From Strigomonas culicis (lineage: Eukaryota; Euglenozoa; Kinetoplastea; Trypanosomatida; Trypanosomatidae), in the NCBI GenBank assembly GCA_000482145.1, contig AUXH01000560.1, positions 1-12,664 on the forward strand: a stretch of DNA of 12,664 nucleotides, given 5' to 3'. Both the position numbers and the translations under genes were made by a program. Positions 1 to 7,739 of the stretch are shown in pieces. The notes beneath the pieces were generated by a model. That model did not search any database and had not been told where the DNA came from. It saw nothing but the letters and a program-made list of their open reading frames with translations. Each line of letters begins with the position of its first letter. Position 1 is the stretch's first letter.

Positions 1-1
1 A

Positions 2-754
2 CTTTTTGGTAGACTTTTTTGGGCGGTCAGGTTCTGCCCCAACAACTGCAGGTTCTGCAACCGCACGGCGGAGCAGGACGCTGCGTTGAGGCAGCCTTTT
101 ACGATAGAGGATCGTGCGCTGGCTGAGGCAGGCACGTCAACGACGATTTTAGAATGGGGGAACACTAGAGACGAAATGAATGGTAATAATAATAATCAGG
201 ATGATGCGGTTGTGGGCTCGAGCGCGGACGAAGCCGAGAACGATGATTCAAGCGGACCTAGAAGCGGTACCGGCGTCGATTCTTCGGGCACTGCGCCACC
301 ACAGCCGCTGCGGAATAGAATTAGAGAAACATGTGAGTACTGTGGTCTGACAGTGAATGGCTACAGCGCCCTGTTACGACACAGTAAAGCGAGGCACTTG
401 AATTTACCTCTCCCGCCAAAAGAGTGTAAGTGCCTACATTGTGACAGAATGTTTGCAACGAGGAGGAGTAGACATGTGCATCTAATGCACTGTGTGCATA
501 ATCCAAAGCGGATCGCAGGTCCGCGGAATACACACCCGAGACGCAGAGGGCTGTTCATACCAGAGCCCGTGCGTACACCCAAGGGCGATAGACAAGAAAC
601 CCTTGGGCATCTCCTCTTCGAATGCGCGGACCCCCGAGTGATAGAGTTTCAAAGGCGGCTTGGAAGACCGACCAAGGAGGAGGCGTGGTCCGTTATACAC
701 TCCGCAACACTTTTAGAAAATTTGGGCGAATTGTTTAGAGTTGACTTTCGGTAG
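2..754 (+). CDS. Retrotransposon polyprotein, C-terminal fragment with C2H2 zinc fingers (5' partial)
   Basis: The frame is open from the first base to a TAG stop, giving 250 codons with no internal stop. In order it shows a CPNNCRFC segment (nt 35-58), an acidic and Ser/Gly-rich linker (about nt 170-300), and a first finger C-x2-C-x12-H-x4-H (Cys at 332 and 341, His at 380 and 395). A second finger follows, C-x2-C-x12-H-x3-C (Cys at 431 and 440). A basic stretch and a final GHLLFEC segment (about nt 604-630) come next; similar HLLFEC segments occur near the C-termini of many non-LTR polyproteins. In this family the fingers are thought to bind nucleic acid during target-primed reverse transcription. 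The endonuclease, reverse transcriptase and RNase H domains would lie upstream. Because the frame is intact, the element may be young or still coding, but this fragment alone does not show activity. Confidence 0.7.
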   Translation, partial: LFGRLFWAVRFCPNNCRFCNRTAEQDAALRQPFTIEDRALAEAGTSTTILEWGNTRDEMNGNNNNQDDAVVGSSADEAENDDSSGPRSGTGVDSSGTAPPQPLRNRIRETCEYCGLTVNGYSALLRHSKARHLNLPLPPKECKCLHCDRMFATRRSRHVHLMHCVHNPKRIAGPRNTHPRRRGLFIPEPVRTPKGDRQETLGHLLFECADPRVIEFQRRLGRPTKEEAWSVIHSATLLENLGELFRVDFR

Positions 755-772
755 ACGTGTAGTGGGTTGGGG

Positions 773-781
773 AAAAAAAAA
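773..781 (+). other. A9 run at retroelement/host gene junction
   Basis: Nine consecutive A separate the retrotransposon end from the surface-protein sequence. It is the likely remnant of the poly(A) tail left by target-primed reverse transcription, and it places the insertion point. A target-site duplication would start with the bases right after it (CCCTCTCTCC...), with its partner upstream of the window. Confidence 0.5.
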
Positions 782-1568
782 CCCTCTCTCCTACTACGTG
801 AACTACAAGGGAACCATAGTGAAAGCGACAACGACGACGAAAGCGCCCACGCCGAAGACAACAACAACGAGAGCGCCAACGACAACGACAACGACAACGA
901 TAACGCCCACTACCACAACAAGCACTCCAAGCGAAAGCAGTAGCACGAACGAAAGCAGTGCAACTAAAAACAGTGTGAGAACAACTACTTCTTACACGTA
1001 TGTGATTGTGGGTGCGGCTTGCGGCGGAGGTGTACTGCTCATTGTGGTGCTGGTCGTCGTGCTCTGCTGCTGCTGGTGCCAAACGAAGAAGCAGCAACCT
1101 CAGGTTGTACTTGTCCCAGAAGGATACGGCAGCATGTACGGTGATACGCAGTTAGGCTCGAGGGCTGGATCTGCGTGCTGCCGAAAGAATTCACAGGGCC
1201 CTTCCTCGTTCTACAGCAGTAATCCACTCGTCGTGCTTTCCCGGAATCCCTCACAGCGGTCCATGTCGTATTACGACGAAAATCCATTAGCTGTGCTTTC
1301 GCTGAATAACTCCCAACTCCCAATGTCCTGTTGTAACGAAGACCCAGCACCCGTGAGCATCTGGACGAACTCACAAGGCCCCATGTTTTTTGGAAGCGAA
1401 GGTGCATTTCAGCAATGTGAGGACCTGCAAATGCAGCAGATGCTACCGAGAGACAGCTTCATGCGGCAGGCCAGCAGTGGAGGCCTCCAGGAAAGGCAAA
1501 TTTCCTCTAACCAGGTACACTATGTGGATCTTGACGGTAATGAGGCGTTCAATTACACAATTCAATAG
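782..1568 (+). pseudogene. Type I surface glycoprotein, C-terminal part only (stalk, TM, repeat-bearing tail)
   Basis: An open frame runs to TAG at 1566-1568 but has no ATG before the middle of the cytoplasmic region. Upstream it reads across the A-run into out-of-frame retroelement sequence, so the N-terminal ectodomain has been cut off. In order there is a short segment (SYYVNYKGTIV), a Thr/Pro/Ser-rich mucin-like stalk (nt 825-990) suited to O-glycosylation, one hydrophobic span (nt 1002-1080, ending in LCCCWC), and a cytoplasmic tail of about 160 residues with 20-residue tandem repeats. The topology is that of a type I plasma-membrane protein, as in the large species-specific surface families of African and related trypanosomes (T. 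vivax has such transmembrane families). The exact family is not recognised. All nine arginine codons here are AGA/AGG/CGA/CGG. An intact ectodomain may exist on the far side of the retroelement. Confidence 0.6.
1185..1400 (+). repeat. 60-bp coding tandem repeat (20-residue units) in the cytoplasmic tail
   Basis: Three complete units (1185-1244, 1245-1304, 1305-1364) and a partial fourth (from 1365) encode a 20-residue motif. Recurring positions are N-x-S-Q near the start, a Ser/Met-rich centre, and N/D-P-L/A-x-V-L-S near the end. The period is exactly 60 bp with no frame slippage, while codons have diverged at most positions. This suggests an old duplication kept under protein-level constraint before the gene was broken. 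Confidence 0.75.
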
Positions 1569-2169
1569 CCTCTTTCCGAGCAGCAGTTCGCTTTACAGAG
1601 AAACTGAGGGTATAGTTTTCTATATAGTCCGTTTGGCTACAGTTCTAACTTTTTATACATCATGTAACCTTTTTTTTGTTCACTTTTCCCTCTTCTCTTG
1701 ATCTTGGTTTTTCTTTTACTTTCATTCATCTCAAGATGCATTAACTTCTAATTGTATTTACAACAATTTATGCGCACCAGTTCCCCATACTCTGTCTTTT
1801 ATGCATGCTTGATTTTTTTTTTCATTCGACTTATTTTGATGTTTTTTTTTGTTTAGAATGCAGTGTAGTTATTGTTTCCTTGCACTTTTTGTTCACTGGT
1901 TTAGTTAAAAAAAAAGCTTCTTTGGTACCGAACTATATTTAAGGTGCGAATAGTGAAGAACTTTTGGATTTCTATTAGAACAAGTATCACAAATATAAAG
2001 CACTACCAAAACAACAAATAACACTTAATCTATGTACTGTTTTTCACTTCTTTTCCCTTTTAATGGTCGTCTTTTTTTTTTCTCAGTTGATAATGGATTG
2101 TGTCACTTGCAGTGAAAGTGAGTACCTTAATCCTGTTTTGTCTTCCTAGTTTTTTTTTTCCTCTTAACC

Positions 2170-2560
2170 TTTATTTTTATATGGCAATGGATCCGAAAGG
2201 AGCATCTTGTTTCCTGTACCGTCAGTAAACAGAATAATTCTAATATTTCACAGTAAGTACACACACATATATATATATGAATTGTAACAGTTATGCAAAT
2301 TGATGGAAGTCACGTGTTTTATACTGTTTTTATTCATAAAATATATCTGTATAAAAGGTTGTTTTTGCTGTTATTATTAGTACTGTTCACTTTTTTTTTT
2401 GACAGAAGAATGTAAGAATATGTTGTATATCACTTTATCTCGTTTGATTTGTTGGAATGCTGACATAAGCTTTACCAGATCATTTGCTATAAAGCTTTAT
2501 TGACGCAGCGTTTATTGAATCAAAAAACGGCATTCTAGAGATATGGTATATACACATTAT
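2170..2560 (+). repeat. Diverged tandem duplication, copy 1 (period about 810 bp)
   Basis: This copy aligns by eye with 2980-3370. Anchors are CAAATTGATGGAAGTCA (from about 2297) against CAAATTGATAGAAGTCA (from about 3098), ATTCTAGAGATATGG (2532) against ATTATAGAGATGTCC (3342), and a GTAAACAGAATAATT/GTAATAGGATAATT pair near 2225 and 3041. Offsets at all anchors stay between about 805 and 815 bp, which argues for one old duplication rather than chance AT-rich similarity. Confidence 0.6.
2258..2279. repeat. (AC)n(AT)n microsatellite
   Basis: A short compound dinucleotide run lies within copy 1 of the 810-bp duplication. It is absent from the matching position of copy 2. Confidence 0.8.
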
Positions 2561-2979
2561 TCAGTGTTTTACTTCATTTTTTTTTGTACTCCCATTTCCC
2601 CTTGTTCTTTTTGCTTGATTTTTTTTTTCCCTCTAAATTCCTTGAAACGTCAACGTGTGGTTTGGTATATCATTTTTTTTTCTTAATCTGATCATACCAC
2701 GACCACTGAAAAGAATTAAGGAATTATACATACTTTTTTTTTGTTTTGGTACTGTTAGTGTTTTTATTCGTTTTCTAGTTCATTTAAGAAAAAAAAAATA
2801 CAAAAAAAAAAGAGTCACGCGATGAATCTTAATTGTTCTTTTTTTTTTAAATGCTTTTTTTTCTTTTTTTTCTCTGGAAATAAATGACTGATTTGATACA
2901 CACTGTTCCACTTGTAGTTTACTGAGGCACATGCGGTTTTTTATATCATTCTTTTTTGTTTCTCTAGTTTTTTTTTCCA

Positions 2980-3370
2980 CTTATGTTTATTGCTTGCAGG
3001 AAAGGGGAGCAGAACTGAATTGATCAGTTCATGTTCTGCAAGTAATAGGATAATTATCAAAAATAAATTCTATACATAATATTCTAAACAGGGTTCCAAA
3101 TTGATAGAAGTCATACTTTTTTTGTTTTAATTGTTTTTTTCTAAAAAAAAAATATCTGCGAAAAAATTGACATTCTTTTTTCTTTATTATCATTCATTTC
3201 ATTTTTCTTTTTTTCCTCCTTTTAACCAAGAATGCGGTGTAACTCGCTTCATTTCTTTTAATTCTTCTAAATGTCGACATGAGTGTTGCTGCATCATCTA
3301 GTAAATTTGTTGATGCAATGACCTTTGAGTCGAAATCCAGAATTATAGAGATGTCCGGAGTTATCGACTG
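2980..3370 (+). repeat. Diverged tandem duplication, copy 2
   Basis: This is the partner of 2170-2560. The order of anchors is the same, with many substitutions and homopolymer length changes between copies. A weak echo (AGAATGCAGTGTAG near 1856 against AGAATGCGGTGTAA near 3230) hints at a third, more decayed unit. Confidence 0.6.
3009..3039. other. Inverted repeat able to form an 11-bp hairpin
   Basis: GCAGAACTGAA (3009-3019) pairs with TTCA plus GTTCTGC (3028-3031, 3033-3039), with one bulged T at 3032 and the loop TTGATCAG. It lies in otherwise unstructured AT-rich DNA and has no equivalent in the other copy of the 810-bp duplication. Its function is unknown. Confidence 0.5.
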
Positions 3371-3691
3371 TTTTTTTTCTTTCTTTTTTCAATTCTTTTC
3401 TTGTTTTCTTTTCCCCTTTGCACAACGATGATCCGCTAAAAGTAGTGCATCAAAAAGGAAGAGAGAAGAAGAGCGTCACTGCCCACGCGGCGTGCGTGAA
3501 CTGCGCACCCATCGTGCAAACAAAGTACAAAAGGCTCTGATCCATAGTTGTACGTATTTACATTACTGGAAAAATATTCTTTTCCCTTCTCCCTCTTTTT
3601 TTTAAGCATGTGTTACACATATGGACTGCTGCACTCATCTCTCTTTCTTCTCTTTTCTATCTCTAGCTATTTAGTGACCTGAATATATGTC

Positions 3692-3813
3692 ACACAGAGA
3701 GTGATCGCTTCTTCCTTGAAGAAGGACGTCGCTCAGCGTCGACGCCTGTCGACGTGTGTCGGCCAAGACGTAGCAGGTGGGTTTGGTCCTCGATTACAAA
3801 CACAGAGAGTGAT
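3692..3813. repeat. 14-bp direct repeats flanking a 94-bp GC-rich island
   Basis: ACACAGAGAGTGAT occurs exactly at 3692-3705 and 3800-3813. The 94 bp between them are GC-rich compared with the surroundings, contain two perfect dyads (CTTCTTC-CTT-GAAGAAG at 3708-3724 and GTCGAC-GCCT-GTCGAC at 3738-3753), and end in an A-rich stretch (ATTACAA). Direct repeats of about 12-14 bp and an A-rich 3' end are what a short, truncated non-LTR retroelement insertion would leave. A local duplication would also produce the repeats, and a related AGAGTGAT string recurs near 3890. Confidence 0.45.
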
Positions 3814-3931
3814 GCATGACTCTATAACGCTGAGGGATGTGTAAAGAAGCATGGATACGGATGTGCGTCTTTTCTTTCACAACTGTGTAAAGAGTGATTT
3901 TTCGGTTGTCGGACCGGGAGAGGGTGAGTTG

Positions 3932-4864
3932 TCAACTTATTTGGTCGTTTTTTGCCACACGTTGAAATGACTTGAGTGCGATAAGAATGTTTTTGTGTGA
4001 TTTGTAAAGCTGATATAGTTCTCTAGCGAACCTTTGAATCACTGGCCCGCACAGTGATGGGAGAATGCAGCCACCGCTCCTGTAATCACGCAGAAACACT
4101 TCAATGATGTTGGAGATGTTGGTAGCGATTTGTACCTCAACAAGCTGAACGAAACCACGTAGAACGTCTGAGATGAGCACCACGTTGAGAGCGTCTGCTA
4201 TTATTTGAAACACGTTATTACAAACGGCCAAGCCAACCAGGCGTAATCAGGCTTCGAGAACAGAAAAACTCTGAAGTACGTTTTCTGTAGCGAAGAGAGG
4301 AAATGGGGTGTGTCTACTCACCACAAGATTGTTGAGGTTCAAGTGTGTATCTGTTGCGATGGTGCCTCGGTTCTCTCTCTATTGACTAATGCTTTCTCTT
4401 CTTTATCTCTTCTCGTTCAAAGCGCACGACAGCGACAGCTATGACGGTTGAAGCACCACTGGTGTTAAGTGCACTATTAGTGTGCACACGATTACCTTGC
4501 TCCACTCTCATTTTCCCTTTTGCCTCTTTGGTGTTGCTGCAAACGTGAACTGCTATCATGGCCCCGTAGACAGTTAGCTGTGGAACCGTGTTGAACACCT
4601 GCGGAGACGCGCGGCGGAACATGTCTAGCGCGCCTTTTGTTGTAGCCTCACTCGGCGAAGAGTAGCGGATGCCCAATCAATTTAGAGGACTGGGACACTC
4701 GTTGTCGGTATCAAATTGGTCCTTCTGCTGTATCCTTCAGGACGTATGTAGGGTCGGACACGAAGGCCGTATGTGGGTTTTGTGGGGGACAAGACATACG
4801 CTCTGACGATTATTTTGTACACACATCTAAGACGAGTGCTGCCTGAGACTCTGCCGTTTGTCAT
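3932..4864 (-). pseudogene. Decayed minus-strand protein gene, helix-rich, family unknown
   Basis: Several minus-strand segments look coding but are interrupted. Going down in coordinates there is a frame open over 4864-4682, a second frame around 4737-4386 (with an in-frame stop near 4677) containing GALDMFRRASPQVFNTVPQL, and a third from about 4370 to 3932. The third has an in-frame stop near 4249 between a segment ending VLQSFSVLEA and one starting LRLVGLAVCNNVF, then runs about 100 residues to its end. The amphipathic, Leu/Ile/Val-rich composition suggests a helical-repeat or trafficking-type protein rather than a surface antigen. I do not recognise the family. At least two frame changes and two stops separate the parts, so no complete product is possible. 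Its orientation is opposite to all other genes here, and its upstream end is almost head-to-head with the gene at 4971. Confidence 0.45.
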
Positions 4865-4872
4865 TTATTCGT

Positions 4873-4921
4873 GCTTCTTTCCCTCTACTTTCATTTGTTC
4901 TCTTTATACACATTGTTTGAG
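4873..4921 (+). promoter_or_regulatory. Predicted spliced-leader acceptor for the gene at 4971
   Basis: A pyrimidine-rich tract (about 4873-4907) is followed by the first AG at 4920-4921 (TTTGAG). This would give a 5' UTR of 49 nt before the ATG at 4971. Trypanosomatid mRNAs are processed this way instead of from gene-specific promoters. Confidence 0.5.
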
Positions 4922-4970
4922 AATAAAAAAAGTTTATTGTTTTGTCAAGAACATTAAAAAGTATACAAAA

Positions 4971-6725
4971 ATGAACCCACCAAGTGCAGCAGCTGTTGAC
5001 GAGATGGTCAAAAGCATAATGGAACGCATCAATGCATCCATCCCTTGCATATCGCGCGTTTTTGAGAAACAGGCTGCTTTTTTTTGCAAGATTCTCAGGG
5101 AATCTGGACATGTGAACGCTGAGCAGTGGAGTTTTTCCCTACGTGTCATTAAGTCTTTTCATGAGATTTTTGTCTGTATCAGAGATGGCACAGTTGAGCA
5201 CATGGGAAAGGAGCACAATGTGGGGTCTCTCTTGGAACAGGACGATACCGGACTGCAAGAGCTAGAACAGCTGGTAAAGAGTCTTGAAGAGCTTTTGACG
5301 CTCGCCTATCCCCCCAAAGCGCGTGAGAATGTCCCCGCATCCAACCCCAATAAAGACATGCAGGTGGCCCCTGGATCGGTCGCACGGGAAGAGATACTCG
5401 GCTCACTCTTGAGATCAAAAGAGACTGAACCCACCCTATCCAAGGAAGAGATGACGCCAGGCCCCGTGGGGCCATATCGAATGCCACAAAACGCTTTTAC
5501 ACCCTCTGATGCAAAGCCGATAGAAGAGAATGAGGCCGGCACCACTACCAACCCGACCTACGAATTCAATTTTGCGGATGCGATCGATGCCTTCACTGCT
5601 CCACCGCCACCACAACCTGATAAGAAGCGCTCTGCCACAGGCCAACTGTCGTTCAATGTGAAGCGTCAAGGTGACTACACCGCCGATCAGTGGGAGAACC
5701 GGCTGCGCAAGGTGTCGAAGTGCAGTTCCATTGGTGAGCTGCTGCGCTATTTCATTGGTACTGAAATGCTTCCGACCAAAACTGCCATGCAGCCATCTGA
5801 GCTTGATGCGTTTGTGCAGGAACGACTGCTTCTGACAAGTTCAAAAGTAGCACCACTGTGGCGCTGTACCTTCACGCTACCCGTAACGGAAGGGAACAGG
5901 TACATTCTTTCCGGAGATGCCTCTGACGATCGTAAAGACCGCTACGTTACGCAGACCAAGGCCTACCCCAAGAAGCTCAAGTGCAAGCAGATCGCCTTTT
6001 TCCGTGCCGCCATGACCCTGTACCCGGACGAGACAGCGTACTACTGCACCCTGAACCGCTCCGATTGCCACCTCGCACAGGAGGCGATGGAGTCGCTGTT
6101 CGACTTCACAAACTCAGCAGATCCTCTCACGTGTCAGGTTACGGCCGCGTTCGGCGAGGAGTTGAATCTCAAGGTGAAGTGGGCACTGGAGCAGATGTTC
6201 CCCTCGCTGGACGCGTTGCTGCCTGACAAGTACGAGGTGGAGGTCAGGTATGGGACCCATGTCTACAGGCATGTAAGTGACGACAGCGTTGTCAGCGCGT
6301 TTGTGGGTGCGATGCTGAAAGCTGAGGAGGCCAAGGGTTACACCAACTATATGGAGGCCATGTGGCTCGAGTTTGTGAAATTAAAGCCGCCGGTGAGGAG
6401 CTGCGGTCAGGATATCCTTTTGTACCTTTTTAATCACTTCTTTGGTGTGAAAAATGGCAAAGAGAGCGCCCATCTACTCGAGGATACACAAGAGGGCACC
6501 ACATGGAGGACGACAGTGAAGCTGCACTACTCACTTGCACATCCCGAGCTTAGTGTCACTGTCGCGACCGCCACTGGAGCCACTAAAAAGGCCGCGCAAG
6601 ACGCCGCACTTCGACAGGCTGGTGCGCGGAACTTTCGTGAGGTGTTCGTACAGATTGCTCAGGCGGATCCGAAGAAGGTGAACAAAGTTGCTATTCAATA
6701 TGCGAAGGAGATTGTAGATATGTGA
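4971..6725 (+). CDS. 584-residue protein with two double-stranded RNA-binding-domain-like modules
   Basis: The frame continues upstream of 4971, but this ATG is the first one downstream of the predicted splice acceptor and has an A-rich context (ACAAAAATG), so I start there. Residues 1-115 are predicted helical and end in a Leu/Glu-rich helix. Residues 116-240 are low complexity with a PPPPQP linker near 211. Two modules follow. Residues 252-352 have a helix (SSIGELLRYFIG), a strand starting at W297 (WRCTFTLPV) and a final Lys/Ala-rich helix. Residues 478-560 repeat this order (DILLYLFNHFFG, W512 in WRTTVKLHYSL, then ATGATKKAAQDAALRQA). The last segment matches the dsRBD signature in which a Lys-Lys-x-Ala-x-x-x-Ala helix contacts RNA. 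A role in RNA processing or editing is inference. Half of its 28 arginine codons are CGC/CGT, the usual trypanosomatid preference. A TGA stop ends it at 6723-6725. Confidence 0.8.
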   Translation: MNPPSAAAVDEMVKSIMERINASIPCISRVFEKQAAFFCKILRESGHVNAEQWSFSLRVIKSFHEIFVCIRDGTVEHMGKEHNVGSLLEQDDTGLQELEQLVKSLEELLTLAYPPKARENVPASNPNKDMQVAPGSVAREEILGSLLRSKETEPTLSKEEMTPGPVGPYRMPQNAFTPSDAKPIEENEAGTTTNPTYEFNFADAIDAFTAPPPPQPDKKRSATGQLSFNVKRQGDYTADQWENRLRKVSKCSSIGELLRYFIGTEMLPTKTAMQPSELDAFVQERLLLTSSKVAPLWRCTFTLPVTEGNRYILSGDASDDRKDRYVTQTKAYPKKLKCKQIAFFRAAMTLYPDETAYYCTLNRSDCHLAQEAMESLFDFTNSADPLTCQVTAAFGEELNLKVKWALEQMFPSLDALLPDKYEVEVRYGTHVYRHVSDDSVVSAFVGAMLKAEEAKGYTNYMEAMWLEFVKLKPPVRSCGQDILLYLFNHFFGVKNGKESAHLLEDTQEGTTWRTTVKLHYSLAHPELSVTVATATGATKKAAQDAALRQAGARNFREVFVQIAQADPKKVNKVAIQYAKEIVDM

Positions 6726-7631
6726 TTATATATTGTACCATATGCAGACGGTATTTATGAGCAATGGAGACGAGAAGAGGATTTAATAGAGCTTTCTTTA
6801 TCTTGTCAAATAGGTACCGTTTGCATAGAGTATAATATTCTCACAAAGCTACAAATTCTATTTGTGTTTTCTTTTTTCCTTTATACTAGTTCTATATATA
6901 TATGACAGGGAAATCTCACGCACACCCACACAATCGCTAAACGGTACAGTGGTTATTGCTTTCCCTTTTCCAGTATATATACATTTTTTTTTCATACTTT
7001 CCGTTTTGAGTGCCACAAAGGCTTTTTTTCCCGCATGTCTTTTCTTCTATACGCATGTAAGTATTCATCGTATAAATAACACCTTAAGAGAGATTAATAC
7101 AATAGTGCATCTATTACAGTGATGTGTTTTCCCCCCCCCCTTCACGTGCACATACACTCTGTTGCTACTCCATGTTTCGGCTTTCATGTATTTCCGTGCA
7201 TACACACTATCCACTTTCCTCTTTCTTTTTCTGTATTACTAGTAGTACGGTAACACCGACTGTATACTTCACACGCACACACACCTACACAGCCGTGGAA
7301 TGGGGGAGTGCCTCTTGACTTGCACTACTCTTACACTGTCAGAGTGCACATGGCTGTGGAGTGCCTCGCGGTTATCCGCAACAAATAGAGGTATGGGCGT
7401 CGATGCGCTTGAATGATGGTACCCACAGTGGAGCACGGTTGACACGTCCGTAGGACCCGCACTACTCTGCGTACAAGTGTAGGTTTACTTGGAGACATGC
7501 GGACACTGACATTATGCTCTATACAAGAGCACGAAACTACGTGCAAAGTGTTCAACAGAATGGACGATCAAGAAACATAGGCACCGTATACACGAAGGGC
7601 TTTCTTTTGCTTTGCGTTATTTATCTTTGCG
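6726..7631. other. Intergenic spacer, low complexity
   Basis: The beginning is probably the 3' UTR of the dsRBD-like gene. The region contains TATA repeats (about 6892-6903 and 6973-6982), a C10 run (7131-7140) and CA-rich stretches (7266-7295). A GC-richer patch at 7310-7560 has a 74-codon minus-strand frame (7331-7555), which may be a decayed coding fragment; I cannot identify it. I see no tRNA or snoRNA signature. Confidence 0.5.
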
Positions 7632-7705
7632 GTTTTCTGCTTTTTTTTCACCTCTTTTGTTTCTTTTCATGGATCGCTTTTTCACTGTCACTGTAACATC
7701 AACAG
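7632..7705 (+). promoter_or_regulatory. Predicted spliced-leader acceptor of the 7740 pseudogene
   Basis: A strong pyrimidine tract (about 7632-7687, with T8 inside) is followed by AG at 7704-7705 and, 34 nt later, the ATG at 7740. The signal survives although the gene behind it is broken. Confidence 0.4.
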
Positions 7706-7739
7706 ACACTCTTTCTGCTCACACAAAGCTGAATCAAAC

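Larger units (their letters stand above)
1..781 (+). mobile_element. 3' end of an ingi/L1Tc-clade non-LTR retrotransposon
   Basis: The 5' part lies outside the window. What remains is the C-terminal end of the element's polyprotein, with tandem zinc fingers and a terminal motif around ETLGHLLFEC. Its stop codon is at 752-754, followed by only 18 nt and then an uninterrupted run of nine A (773-781), which I take as the remnant poly(A) tail. A C-terminal C2H2 array behind reverse transcriptase and RNase H is characteristic of ingi/L1Tc elements in trypanosomes. DNA of a quite different character, the stalk of a surface protein, begins immediately after the A-run, so the boundary looks like a genuine insertion junction. 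The matching left junction and target-site duplication cannot be checked here. A CRE-clade element (SLACS/CZAR) is less likely. Confidence 0.72.
1569..3690. other. AT-rich non-coding region, 3' UTR-like and low complexity
   Basis: There is no credible coding frame on either strand. The region is dominated by T8-T10 and A8-A9 runs and pyrimidine tracts, typical of trypanosomatid intergenic DNA. It contains the diverged tandem duplication, a microsatellite and a hairpin listed separately. A somewhat GC-richer patch at about 3470-3540 includes a short minus-strand frame of 32 codons with a hydrophobic stretch, which I cannot support as a gene. Confidence 0.6.

Noticed and set aside
649..897. Minus-strand frame with Ser-Leu repeats resembling a signal peptide
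   Set aside because: It is a mirror of the Thr-rich stalk crossing the retroelement junction, with no independent support.
735..1097. Minus-strand open frame of 120 codons rich in Arg, Cys and Ser
   Set aside because: It is the antisense of the ACA/ACG-rich Thr stalk and membrane span; its composition is explained by the repetitive plus-strand coding sequence.
1390..1701. Plus-strand frame with a hydrophobic C-terminus
   Set aside because: It overlaps the surface-protein tail in another frame, then runs into T-rich 3' UTR, which always encodes Phe/Leu/Ser.
2780..2980. Minus-strand Lys-rich frame
   Set aside because: It is a translation of T/A homopolymers; pure low complexity.
3725..3775. 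HDV-like ribozyme (5' hallmark of ingi/L1Tc elements) around CTCAGCGTCGACGCC
   Set aside because: A CTCAGC string and an ACGTCG/CGACGT pair are present, but the P3 and P2 pairings could not be placed without overlapping P1, so the nested double pseudoknot is not supported by eye.
3770..3800. tRNA-like B-box around GGTTTGGTCCTCGATTACAAAC
   Set aside because: It does not match GGTTCRANNCC, and no cloverleaf or A-box is found at proper spacing.
6862..7318. Two plus-strand frames of 86 and 64 codons
   Set aside because: Both are Phe/Ser/Thr-rich translations of pyrimidine and CA repeats in the spacer, without start context or domain.
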